A DNA stretch of 62,816 nt from Streptococcus sp. HMSC034E03 (GTDB lineage: Bacteria > Bacillota > Bacilli > Lactobacillales > Streptococcaceae), in the NCBI RefSeq assembly GCF_001811505.1, contig NZ_KV804976.1, forward strand, positions 2,127 to 64,942. Reading direction: 5' to 3'. Below are positions 9,392 to 17,194 of the stretch, piece by piece. The notes under the pieces are model-generated. The model was not told where the DNA came from. It saw only the letters and a program-made list of their open reading frames with translations, and made no database searches. Positions within the stretch are counted from its first letter, which is position 1. Every line of letters begins with the position of its first letter. The position numbers were made by a program, and so were the translations under genes.

Positions 9392-9392
9392 C

Positions 9393-10679
9393 TTAGTCTC
9401 CTAAAACCTTGAAGGTGTTGAGAAGTTCAAATTCAGCTACACCCTTCAAAGATTCTGTAATATTTTCAAGCTGTGCCTTGTTGATTTTATGAGTGATGAT
9501 AACGACACGAGCCTTGCCTTCTTGCTTGCCATCTTGAAGGATTTGCTTGAAGGAAATATCTTCCGCGTTAAAGAGTTCAGCCAATTTCAAGACTTGACCT
9601 TTTGAATCTGGTGCCAAGATTGAGAAATAGTAGTTGGCTTTGACATCTTCTGGCTGAGCCAAAACAAGGTCACGATGATATTCGTTGAAGGCTTTTCCAA
9701 TTGTACCGTCATTCAAACGACGAACGATACGAACGATATCAGCTACGACACTCGTCGCAGTTGGTTTTTGTCCGGCACCTGGTCCGTAGTACATAGATTC
9801 ACCAATCCCGATAGACTCTACAAAGACTGCATTCATGACCCCATTGACACTTGCAAGTGGGTGAGCCTTAGGAAGGAAGGTTGGTGTAACCTCGGCAGCG
9901 ATTCCAGATGGTGTTTCTTCGATAGAACCTACTAATTTAACCACATACCCAAGATCTTGGGCAACTGCCACATCCTCTGGAGTGATATTGCGAATCCCTT
10001 GATGGGCAACATCTTCAAATTTAACATTCATCCCAAAAGCAAACTGGCTAAGGATGACCATCTTGTAAGCTGCATCAATCCCGTCAACGTCATTAGTTGG
10101 ATCACTTTCAGCAAAGCCAAGGCGTTGAGCTTCAGCAAGGGCATCTGCATAAGACCAGCCTTCTTCTACCATTTTAGTCATCATGAAGTTTGATGTGCCA
10201 TTGACGACACCAAGAACACGTGTGATTTTGTCTGATGCTAGTGAGTTAACCAAGGTACGAAGGATTGGAATTCCTCCCGCAACAGCTGCTTCATAGTAAA
10301 GAGCAACATTATGAGCTTTAGCAATCTCAAGCAATTCTGCACCATGAACAGCCAAAAGGTCCTTGTTGGCTGTCACGACATGTTTCCCTGCTTCTAAGGC
10401 ACGAGTGATAAATGTTTTAGCAGGTTCGATACGTCCCATCAACTCAACAACAATTGTGATGTCTTTGTCTGACAAGATTTCGTCGATATTTGTTACAAAA
10501 TTAAAATCATTTCCTGCCTCAAGCAAGCGTGCTTTCTCTTCATCGTCTTTGACCAAAACCTTGGCTACTTCAATTTCTGAATGTGCTGCTTGAACGATTT
10601 TTTCTCCATTTTCCTTTAGTAAGAATGGTACACCACTGGCTACTGTACCAAATCCAAGTAAAGCAATCTTAACTGACAT
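9393..10679 (-). CDS. hom: Homoserine dehydrogenase
   Basis: Reduces aspartate semialdehyde to homoserine at the branch to threonine and methionine. The 428-residue monofunctional enzyme has the nucleotide-binding loop [10 protein letters not shown] at the N-terminus, [20 protein letters not shown] and the catalytic region [15 protein letters not shown], then a C-terminal ACT domain (about residues 350-428) that usually mediates threonine feedback inhibition. AGGAG precedes the ATG by 7 bases and an extended -10 (TGGTATAAT) lies about 32 bases upstream. First gene of hom-thrB. Confidence 0.96.
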   Translation of the reverse strand: MSVKIALLGFGTVASGVPFLLKENGEKIVQAAHSEIEVAKVLVKDDEEKARLLEAGNDFNFVTNIDEILSDKDITIVVELMGRIEPAKTFITRALEAGKHVVTANKDLLAVHGAELLEIAKAHNVALYYEAAVAGGIPILRTLVNSLASDKITRVLGVVNGTSNFMMTKMVEEGWSYADALAEAQRLGFAESDPTNDVDGIDAAYKMVILSQFAFGMNVKFEDVAHQGIRNITPEDVAVAQDLGYVVKLVGSIEETPSGIAAEVTPTFLPKAHPLASVNGVMNAVFVESIGIGESMYYGPGAGQKPTATSVVADIVRIVRRLNDGTIGKAFNEYHRDLVLAQPEDVKANYYFSILAPDSKGQVLKLAELFNAEDISFKQILQDGKQEGKARVVIITHKINKAQLENITESLKGVAEFELLNTFKVLGD

Positions 10680-10710
10680 GTTTGTCTCCTTGAAATTTTC
10701 TAATAGTCCT

Positions 10711-10719
10711 ATTATACCA
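10711..10719 (-). promoter_or_regulatory. Extended -10 promoter of hom-thrB
   Basis: TGGTATAAT on the minus strand, 31 bases before the hom start. No convincing -35 hexamer is seen at the right spacing. Confidence 0.6.
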
Positions 10720-10772
10720 AAATTGTGAGAAAATTCCTACCATTCTGAACTAAAAATAGGAGCGTCAAATCA

Positions 10773-10808
10773 TAAAAAAGCCTGCCCTGATACAACCTAG
10801 GACAGACT
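10773..10808 (-). terminator. Terminator after yaaA
   Basis: On the minus strand AGTCTGTCCT pairs with AGGGCAGGCT (two wobble pairs, 10-base loop) and TTTTTTATG follows. It lies 12 bases after the yaaA stop. Confidence 0.75.
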
Positions 10809-10819
10809 CTATTTTCAAT

Positions 10820-11542
10820 CTATTTCACAAAAGCCAATTCCTTGCCAGTAGACAGGTCTTCTCGATAACGGAAACCTGCAAAACTGAGCTTTTTGATTTC
10901 TTCTACCGAAGTCACCTGATTTTCCATCAAGGCTGTTAAGAAAGCACCCCTAGCTTTCTTTGAAATGGTTGAGTGGACTTTAAGTTTTCCATCTCTGTCT
11001 TCCATAAACTTAAAGGTCACCATTTGCTCGCGAACCTCTTTAGGGAAGACAGTTTCAAATTCCGAAGACAAGAGTGAAAAGATGCAATCTTCCTCCTTCA
11101 CCGACTCTTCATAAGCTGACTGCCAGTGACTTTTCAGGCTTTTCCCAGTGATTTTAAGCTTCATCAAAAAGTCCAGTCTGTGAGGTGCAATCGGTGCAAA
11201 GGCTGGAATCACACCGTAAAGAGCTGACGTTATCATGAGGTGTTTCACCAGATAGGCTTGTTCAGCCTTGCTTAGATTTTCTCGTTTGATATTGCGATAC
11301 ATAAGCCCATCAAAGAGGTGCAAGGCTGGATAGTTTCTAGCCGTTCCATTTTTCAAGACTTGGATATGGCCATACTCCTCTTGCGCCTTTTCGGCAGAGA
11401 TTTTATAAAAACTCTCTAGTTCTTGAGCAGAATATCTGGCTAATTCATCCAGAACAGCCTGACTCTCAGGACGCAAGGGATTTGCATCTAAACTAGGGAT
11501 TTCAGTGTTCATTTCTTTTGCAGTTGGGATTAGAATTTTCAT
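10820..11542 (-). CDS. yaaA: Peroxide stress protein YaaA (UPF0246)
   Basis: Member of the YaaA/UPF0246 family; in E. coli YaaA lowers free iron during peroxide stress and related proteins bind DNA. The 240-residue protein begins with the family's MKILIPTAKEM, contains the conserved LFDGLMYRNIK and LYGVIPAFAPIAPHRLDFLMKL segments, and ends in the SFAGFRYREDLSTGKELAFVK region. There is no recognisable ribosome binding site before the ATG, while a promoter lies so close that the transcript may begin at or next to the ATG. The rest of the family start is well conserved, so the call is firm even if the start mechanism is unusual. Confidence 0.92.
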   Translation of the reverse strand: MKILIPTAKEMNTEIPSLDANPLRPESQAVLDELARYSAQELESFYKISAEKAQEEYGHIQVLKNGTARNYPALHLFDGLMYRNIKRENLSKAEQAYLVKHLMITSALYGVIPAFAPIAPHRLDFLMKLKITGKSLKSHWQSAYEESVKEEDCIFSLLSSEFETVFPKEVREQMVTFKFMEDRDGKLKVHSTISKKARGAFLTALMENQVTSVEEIKKLSFAGFRYREDLSTGKELAFVK

Positions 11543-11548
11543 AGTCTT

Positions 11549-11577
11549 AGTGTAGCATATTTTTTTAGGACTACCAA
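11549..11577 (-). promoter_or_regulatory. yaaA promoter, predicted to give a leaderless mRNA
   Basis: On the minus strand TTGGTA (11572-11577), 17 bases and TACACT (11549-11554) with TG in the extended position. The -10 ends only six bases before the ATG, so initiation should fall on the start codon. Confidence 0.5.
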
Positions 11578-11590
11578 GGATTTGAGCCTA

Positions 11591-11612
11591 AAAACCTCGG
11601 TTAATACCGAGG
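11591..11612 (-). terminator. Terminator after the 54-residue protein gene
   Basis: A perfect 7-base stem CCTCGGT/ACCGAGG with a four-base loop, followed on the minus strand by TTTTT. It lies 9 bases after the stop of the small gene. Confidence 0.75.
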
Positions 11613-11621
11613 CTTCTTTGC

Positions 11622-11786
11622 TTATTTTGGCAATCCTAACCAGATTGCAAAGAGAACTAGTGCTGTCTCAAGGCAGCTTGTCAAGATAGATGACAGATTA
11701 ACCTTTTTCTCCTTTAGATGAGAAAATCCTATCTTCAAAGCTAAAAGACCAAGCAACATCGAACCAATCATCAGATAAAATCCCAT
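11622..11786 (-). CDS. Small membrane protein of 54 residues, unknown function
   Basis: The 54-residue product starts MGFYLMIGSMLLGLLALKIG, has a short polar basic stretch (SHLKEKKVN) and a second hydrophobic helix (TSCLETALVLFAIWLGLPK), so it should be a two-helix membrane hairpin. Support for a real gene: GGAGG eight bases before the ATG, a promoter (TTGTAA, 17 bases, GATAAT) upstream, and a dedicated terminator after the stop. An in-frame ATG five codons upstream exists, but the ribosome site favours 11786. It lies between yaaA and def; I recall a small hypothetical gene in the same place in pneumococcus. No function can be assigned. Confidence 0.75.
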   Translation of the reverse strand: MGFYLMIGSMLLGLLALKIGFSHLKEKKVNLSSILTSCLETALVLFAIWLGLPK

Positions 11787-11818
11787 TTGACTGTCCTCCA
11801 TTTATTATTCTTTCATCC

Positions 11819-11847
11819 ATTATCACAAATTTTAAACAAGATTACAA
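11819..11847 (-). promoter_or_regulatory. Promoter of the 54-residue protein gene
   Basis: On the minus strand TTGTAA (11842-11847), 17-base spacer, GATAAT (11819-11824) with TG one base before the hexamer. Confidence 0.5.
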
Positions 11848-11872
11848 GAAAAACGAGGTTGTTTCCTTAAAC

Positions 11873-11915
11873 TTGAAGGTTTTGAGATAGTTAACCTTAC
11901 CAACTTAACCTTCAA
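11873..11915. repeat. 9-bp inverted repeat downstream of def
   Basis: TTGAAGGTT (11873-11881) and AACCTTCAA (11907-11915) are perfect complements separated by 25 bases. There is no T-run, so this is either a weak transcript end for def or an operator; nothing decides between them. Confidence 0.3.
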
Positions 11916-11945
11916 AGGATTGACACTTCTCTTGGAAAAACAAGT

Positions 11946-12356
11946 CTATATGATAACCCCTTCCAAATGATCCAATTCATGCTGACAGATCTGAGCCGGA
12001 AAACCTGTCAGGGTAATTGTCTGTTCTTTCCAATGAATATCTCTGTAGCTTACTGTAATTTTTTCATACCGAGTCGTCGGTCTTACTCCTGTCAAAGACA
12101 AACATCCTTCCTCCGTTTCATATGGCCCTTCAAAAGACTTGAGAACGGGATTAAACATGACCATGGGAATCATGCCGATATTAAAAATAATGACGCGCTT
12201 TTGCACCCCAATCATATTGGCCGCTAGTCCAACACAGGTCTCACGATTGGCCTGTAGGGTATCTTGTAAATCCTTTGCTAGGGGTAAATCTTCTTGGCTT
12301 GCAGGCTGGGATACCTGCGATAAAAACATCATATCTTTGACAATTTTCTTTTCCAA
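11946..12356 (-). CDS. def: Peptide deformylase paralogue, short and divergent
   Basis: Peptide deformylases remove the N-terminal formyl group from new proteins. This 136-residue product has motif 2 EEGCLSL and motif 3 HELDH, both metal-binding. Motif 1 reads GLAANM where active enzymes have GLAAxQ: the Gln that binds the formyl carbonyl is Met. The chain ends 8 residues after HELDH, so the usual C-terminal part is missing. I recall that pneumococcus has an essential larger deformylase and this non-essential short paralogue. The start is TTG at 12356, supported by GGAGG eight bases upstream; no nearby ATG has a better site. Enzymatic activity is doubtful. Confidence 0.85.
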   Translation of the reverse strand: MEKKIVKDMMFLSQVSQPASQEDLPLAKDLQDTLQANRETCVGLAANMIGVQKRVIIFNIGMIPMVMFNPVLKSFEGPYETEEGCLSLTGVRPTTRYEKITVSYRDIHWKEQTITLTGFPAQICQHELDHLEGVII

Positions 12357-12386
12357 CTACTATTCCTCCATCTTTCTCTCTACTTG

Positions 12387-12395
12387 ATTATATCA
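12387..12395 (-). promoter_or_regulatory. Extended -10 promoter of def
   Basis: TGATATAAT on the minus strand, about 30 bases before the TTG start of def. No good -35 at standard spacing. Confidence 0.55.
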
Positions 12396-12427
12396 CAAAA
12401 TCTTTGTCAGTTTATCTTATATAAAAC

Positions 12428-12453
12428 CAAAAAAAGCCATCCGAAGATGACTT
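12428..12453 (-). terminator. Terminator after mgtA (TTCG loop)
   Basis: On the minus strand AAGTCATC, TTCG and GATGGCTT form an 8-base stem with one wobble, followed by TTTTTTT. It lies 11 bases after the ATPase stop. Confidence 0.8.
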
Positions 12454-12463
12454 TTCATAGTGC

Positions 12464-15148
12464 TTAAATGGCGTTTTTATCTTTTCCGAGTGCTCGTTGG
12501 ATTGCCTTAACAATTTCAACAAGGACAACAATCATAAGTGCTCCTACAGCAACCACTATCCATTGAGTCAAGCTCAAGTGAGACACGTGGAAGAGGTTAT
12601 TAAATCCAGGAACCAAAATTGTCACCACAAAGAGAACAAAGGCAACTGGGATAGACCAGTTAAAGGTCTTGTTGGTAAAGAGTCCCACTTTAAAGATAGA
12701 TTGGTAAACCGACTTAACGTTAAAGGCATGGAGCAATTGAATCAAACCGAGAGTTGCAAAAGCCATGGTAAGGGCATCCGCATGGATTTCTGCATGACTT
12801 TGGTGCTCTGGGAAGAGAAGAGCCCAAGCATAAACACCTAGAACGAGCATAGTTTGGAAGATACCTTGATAAATGATTGCTCCGAAGACACCACCATCAA
12901 AGAAGTTAGACTTACGCCCACGAGGTTTGTGAGTCATGACGCCTGGCTCAGCTGGTTCCACACCAAGGGCGATGGCTGGGAGCGTGTCTGTTACCAGGTT
13001 AATCCATAGCAAATGCACTGGTTGAAGCACATCCCAACCCAACAAGGTTGCAAAGAAGATGGTGAAAACTTCAGCCATATTAGCAGACAAGAGGTATTGG
13101 ATGGATTTTTGGATATTTGAGAAGACCTTACGTCCTTCTTCTACCGCTACGATAATGGTTGCAAAGTTATCATCAGCAAGGACCATATCAGAAGCTCCCT
13201 TAGAAACTTCTGTACCTGTAATCCCCATACCGATACCAATGTCAGCTGTCTTAAGTGAAGGCGCATCGTTGACCCCATCACCCGTCATAGCGACAACCTT
13301 ACCTTCATTTTGCCATGCTTTCACGATACGAACCTTGTGCTCAGGTGATACACGAGCATAAACAGAGTATTGCTTGAAGACTTTTTGGAATTCTTCATCA
13401 GTGAGTTCATTCAACTCAGCACCAGTGAAGACATGGTCTTCTGTATCATTTGGATCGATGATACCGAGACGTTTAGCGATAGCTTCCGCTGTATCTTGGT
13501 GGTCACCCGTGATCATGATTGGACGGATTCCTGCTTCCTTAGCAACACGAACAGCTTCTGCTGCTTCTGGACGCTCAGGGTCAATCATGCCGACCAAACC
13601 AGAGAAGATGAGGTCAGACTCAACGATTTCAGATTCCAAGGTTGGGATTTCGTTGTTTGTCTTATAAGCCATCATCAAGACACGAAGGGCTTGTTTAGCC
13701 AAATCTTTGTTGGTAGCAAGGATAGCTTGTTTGTCTTCTTCTGTGATGGGGCGAACTTCCCCATTGACTTCAATACGTGTCACACGTTTGAGCAATTGGT
13801 CAGGGGCACCCTTAACAGCGATAAAGTAAGTACCGTCTGCTTCCTTATGGATTGTAGACATAAGTTTACGTTCTGAGTCAAATGGCAATTCTGCCACACG
13901 TGGCTCGTCCTTCAAGATTTCACGAACGTCAAAACTGTGATCCAAACCAAACTGTACAAGGGCTGTCTCCGTTGGATCTCCAATCAATTTACCAGATGGG
14001 TCCACTTTAGTGTCATTGGCAAAGTTCATGATGCGAAGCGTATTGTTGTTTGCAGCAATTTCAGCTGCAGAGCTTTGCAATTGACCGTTAGTATAAACTT
14101 TTTCAACAGTCATTTGGTTCATGGTCAAGGTACCTGTTTTATCAGATGCAATGATTTCTGTTGAACCAAGCGTTTCAACTGCTGGTAATTTACGAACGAT
14201 TGAATTACGTTTGGCAAGGGTTGTTGTTCCCAAAGAGAGAACGATGGTTACAATGGCAGGGAGACCTTCTGGAATCGCCGCAACCGCAAGGGCTACTGCA
14301 ACCATCAAACCTTCTAATGGATGTTCCCCACGGACGAAGACACCAACCAAGAAAGTGATAATCGCAATCACAACGATTAAGTAAGTCAAGGCTTTAGATA
14401 ATTGTTCCAAGCTTTGCTTCAATGGGGTTTCAGTCTCATCGGCATTTGCCAACATATCCGCAATCTTACCAACTTCTGTATACATACCAGTATTGGTTAC
14501 GACACCAATACCACGACCGTAAGTTACGTTTGAGTTTTGGTAACCCATATTAACGCGGTCCCCAATACCAGCATCTGCTTCTACCACTTGAGTAATATCT
14601 TTTTCAACTGGTACAGATTCACCAGTAAGAGCAGCTTCTTCGATTTTAAGAGACGCCGCTTCAAGCAAACGCATATCGGCAGGCACCACATCTCCAGCTT
14701 CTAGCAAGACGATGTCCCCAGGCACCAATTCTTTCGAGTCAATCTCAATAACATGACCATCACGACGAACACGGGCCATCGGGCTAGACATATTTTTCAG
14801 AGCTTCAATAGCTGCTTCTGCTTGCCCTTCTTGGTAAACCCCAAAGGCAGCATTCAAGACAACAACGGCCAAGATGATAATAGCATCCGTTAGACCGTCC
14901 ATTCCTTCTGTAATCACAGAAAGTGCCGCTGCCGCAAGCAAGATGATAATCATCAAATCCTTAAATTGATCAAGGAATTTAGCTAGTAGGCTACGTTTCT
15001 CACCCTCTTCCAACTCATTACGACCATAAGTCGCTAAGCGTTCTTGAGCTTGAGCAGTTGACAAACCTTCGATAGATGAGTCCAATTTCTTTAGGACTTC
15101 TTCTGCGGTTTGAGTGTAAAACAAGTCTTTATTTTGTTCTTTTGACAA
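12464..15148 (-). CDS. mgtA: P-type Mn2+/Ca2+ exporting ATPase (MgtA/CaxP)
   Basis: An 894-residue P2-type ATPase of the SERCA-like group. Visible motifs are the actuator loop TGESVPVEKD, the phosphorylation site SDKTGTLT, VAAIPEGLPAI in membrane helix 4 (the PEGL cation site), and the hinge MTGDGVNDAPSLK, with about ten membrane helices. The pneumococcal orthologue has been described as a calcium exporter (CaxP) and as a Mn2+/Ca2+ exporter (MgtA) under a Mn riboswitch. A yybP-ykoY-type leader precedes it here, and the Mn exporter mntE lies 3 kb away, so a role in manganese efflux fits. The start is TTG, supported by GGAGGAG six bases upstream; no ATG occurs nearby. Confidence 0.92.
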   Translation of the reverse strand: MSKEQNKDLFYTQTAEEVLKKLDSSIEGLSTAQAQERLATYGRNELEEGEKRSLLAKFLDQFKDLMIIILLAAAALSVITEGMDGLTDAIIILAVVVLNAAFGVYQEGQAEAAIEALKNMSSPMARVRRDGHVIEIDSKELVPGDIVLLEAGDVVPADMRLLEAASLKIEEAALTGESVPVEKDITQVVEADAGIGDRVNMGYQNSNVTYGRGIGVVTNTGMYTEVGKIADMLANADETETPLKQSLEQLSKALTYLIVVIAIITFLVGVFVRGEHPLEGLMVAVALAVAAIPEGLPAIVTIVLSLGTTTLAKRNSIVRKLPAVETLGSTEIIASDKTGTLTMNQMTVEKVYTNGQLQSSAAEIAANNNTLRIMNFANDTKVDPSGKLIGDPTETALVQFGLDHSFDVREILKDEPRVAELPFDSERKLMSTIHKEADGTYFIAVKGAPDQLLKRVTRIEVNGEVRPITEEDKQAILATNKDLAKQALRVLMMAYKTNNEIPTLESEIVESDLIFSGLVGMIDPERPEAAEAVRVAKEAGIRPIMITGDHQDTAEAIAKRLGIIDPNDTEDHVFTGAELNELTDEEFQKVFKQYSVYARVSPEHKVRIVKAWQNEGKVVAMTGDGVNDAPSLKTADIGIGMGITGTEVSKGASDMVLADDNFATIIVAVEEGRKVFSNIQKSIQYLLSANMAEVFTIFFATLLGWDVLQPVHLLWINLVTDTLPAIALGVEPAEPGVMTHKPRGRKSNFFDGGVFGAIIYQGIFQTMLVLGVYAWALLFPEHQSHAEIHADALTMAFATLGLIQLLHAFNVKSVYQSIFKVGLFTNKTFNWSIPVAFVLFVVTILVPGFNNLFHVSHLSLTQWIVVAVGALMIVVLVEIVKAIQRALGKDKNAI

Positions 15149-15179
15149 AACAGTCTCCTCCTTTTTGGCCTCTTTTTAC

Positions 15180-15215
15180 AAAAAAAGAGACCTGTTTTTT
15201 AAAAAAACAAGTCTC
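15180..15215 (-). terminator. Riboswitch-controlled terminator in the mgtA leader
   Basis: A 14-base stem (GAGACTTGTTTTTT with AAAAAACAGGTCTC, one wobble pair) followed by seven T on the minus strand, between the aptamer and the mgtA ribosome site. It is the expected expression platform: manganese binding should favour an antiterminated form. Confidence 0.75.
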
Positions 15216-15290
15216 GCTGTTTAATATAGTGCCGGAAATAATTCGTAATGACGACACTATCGCGGTTTCCCGCCAGCTACTCCCTTGAGT
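15216..15290 (-). promoter_or_regulatory. yybP-ykoY type manganese riboswitch aptamer
   Basis: The leader contains CAAGGGAGTAGCTGG near its 5' end, matching the conserved loop GGGGAGUAG of yybP-ykoY RNAs, and later GTCGTC and CCGGC elements that can fold into the paired second arm. It begins a few bases after a strong promoter and ends at the terminator hairpin. Mn2+-responsive yybP-ykoY riboswitches are known ahead of Mn exporters, including pneumococcal mgtA. Confidence 0.82.
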
Positions 15291-15296
15291 AGTTCT

Positions 15297-15324
15297 ATTA
15301 TATCAGAATTTCAAAAGTTTTCAA
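15297..15324 (-). promoter_or_regulatory. mgtA promoter
   Basis: On the minus strand TTGAAA (15319-15324), a 16-base spacer and TATAAT (15297-15302) with TG in the extended position. Transcription should start near 15290, at the 5' edge of the riboswitch. Confidence 0.75.
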
Positions 15325-15340
15325 GGAATAAACTATCATA

Positions 15341-17194
15341 TTAATCCTGCAATTGCTCAGAATTTTTTAAAAACAATAAAGGAAGTAGTAATGGAATAAT
15401 CATCATATATGCATAAGAATATCTAAAATAATTTACAATTGGAGAATAAATACATGTTAAAATAATGGATAAAACAAAAAATACTATTGGCAGAAGTCTC
15501 TTATCTCGTTTTAAGATAGCTAGCATTAGTATCAGTATTAATACGATTGTATAAAAACCTGGTCTATAAAGCAATTCAATAGTCGATAAATCTCCCAACG
15601 CCCAATGTAATTCATAAACATATTTATACAGGTTGCTATGTATAGTTTCTTCCTGAGAAAAACTCATACCTTTGTCATATATTTTTTTATTACCGAACCA
15701 GTTATTTTCACGACTATACATCGCTTCATAATAACTTGAAACATAAGCCATATCAGGTAAATTATATATGTACCAATAAGAAACGGATAAATTTAATACA
15801 GCATCAATATATGTCTTAGGATGATTTCTATATCCCTTCCACCAGATTTTAAAGAACTCCCGTTCTTTTCCCTTAAACTGCTCATTTTCCATTTTATTTT
15901 TTATAGGATCCGCTTCGCCTTGTAAAAAATTTTTATTATTATCTAGTCCCAATGTTGAATCATAGAATTCCAATTCAGATTTAGTAAAACTTTCTGGGTG
16001 ATAATAAACAGCGGCTGCTAATTGTTGAAATCGTGATGATAAATAGTCATACTTCTTCTTTGATGCTTCTGGTCTTAATGCAATTGTTCCCAATGCGTTA
16101 ATTAGCAAGGTTACCAAGACTGAAATAATCACATATTTTGCAATTTGTTTCTTATACAACTTACTATACAAGAAAAGTACAACAACACCGACTAATACGT
16201 AAATTACTGCTTTTCTATGTAGCATATAAACCCCTAAAAAGGATAATACAAATAAGGGTAAACTATAAGTACTGGAAAAAAAGCGGACAGGTAAATAGTT
16301 TATCAAAACCATTGATAAGAAAAATAGGAGCAAAAAATTAACTAAATACACATCTTTATACATAGTGAAACTTGTTATAATAAAATTAGAGAAAAAAGCA
16401 TAAAAAATAAACAATCCAACTTTTAAATATTTATTTATGTTGAAAATCTCGAACAATTTATAAAGAACAAAAACTATAATAACAGATGTCACAACTAGTG
16501 TGAGAAAATTAAAGATTGAAACACCTATCCCTAAGCTTCCAAAAAACTTAATTCCTATTTTCGAAAACAAACTAACTATCCACGTATATATATATGGGTG
16601 TGAATTAGTCAGGGGCCAATATCCTAACCCTTCCTCAATAATATACATACTATCCCAAGTCGTAGAACCTGGAAAAAAAATAAAGAAAAATAGTACACGT
16701 ATCGCCATAAATGGTAAAAACATTGACAGATATAGTTTTTTTCTAAAAACTGTCTGCTCCATATTAGTAGACTTCAACTTTTGTTGATGAAACCAATTCA
16801 CTAATAACCTTAATAAGGTATTAATTGAAAAAAATGAAATCCCCACTAATATCAAAAAAGCTCCAATCGAAAACTTATTTACAGTCCCTCTCAACGTAGA
16901 GTGTGTATATGTAATATCACTCCCAACGATATGAAGAATCGAAAGTATTAATCCAAATAGACTCACTATTACGTTTTCTCTTGTTTTTAATTTTGGTATC
17001 TTTATTTTTGAAAAAAAATATAATGATAAGATAAATAATGTTACAGAAATTGTTGTATCTGCTTGAAACAGTTTTAAAAACGTTTTCAAACCAGTGATGG
17101 GGATAGGTCTATTAAAAGTTAACATTAGAGTTAAGCAATATGCATTGATTAAACTCAAAAATAAATCTCTATGATTTTTAAATACTTTGGACAC
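15341..17194 (-). CDS. Polytopic GT-C-like membrane glycosyltransferase (DUF6020-like)
   Basis: A 617-residue integral membrane protein with about 12-14 hydrophobic helices. After the first helices it has the loop FFPGSTTWDSMYIIEEG followed by NSHPYIYTW. An acidic residue in the first large extracellular loop is typical of GT-C enzymes, which use polyprenyl-phosphate sugars. It resembles the DUF6020 family by memory. The GTG start overlaps the TAG of the GT2-GtrA gene by one base (TAGTG), implying translational coupling. It is very AT-rich compared with mgtA and mntE on either side. Likely role: transferring the sugar made and flipped by its neighbour onto a cell-surface polymer. The acceptor is unknown. 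Confidence 0.7.
   Translation of the reverse strand: MSKVFKNHRDLFLSLINAYCLTLMLTFNRPIPITGLKTFLKLFQADTTISVTLFILSLYFFSKIKIPKLKTRENVIVSLFGLILSILHIVGSDITYTHSTLRGTVNKFSIGAFLILVGISFFSINTLLRLLVNWFHQQKLKSTNMEQTVFRKKLYLSMFLPFMAIRVLFFFIFFPGSTTWDSMYIIEEGLGYWPLTNSHPYIYTWIVSLFSKIGIKFFGSLGIGVSIFNFLTLVVTSVIIVFVLYKLFEIFNINKYLKVGLFIFYAFFSNFIITSFTMYKDVYLVNFLLLFFLSMVLINYLPVRFFSSTYSLPLFVLSFLGVYMLHRKAVIYVLVGVVVLFLYSKLYKKQIAKYVIISVLVTLLINALGTIALRPEASKKKYDYLSSRFQQLAAAVYYHPESFTKSELEFYDSTLGLDNNKNFLQGEADPIKNKMENEQFKGKEREFFKIWWKGYRNHPKTYIDAVLNLSVSYWYIYNLPDMAYVSSYYEAMYSRENNWFGNKKIYDKGMSFSQEETIHSNLYKYVYELHWALGDLSTIELLYRPGFYTIVLILILMLAILKRDKRLLPIVFFVLSIILTCIYSPIVNYFRYSYAYMMIIPLLLPLLFLKNSEQLQD

Noticed and set aside
13370..13876. 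168-codon open frame on the plus strand
   Set aside because: It lies entirely antisense to mgtA, with no promoter or ribosome site and a low-complexity shadow composition.
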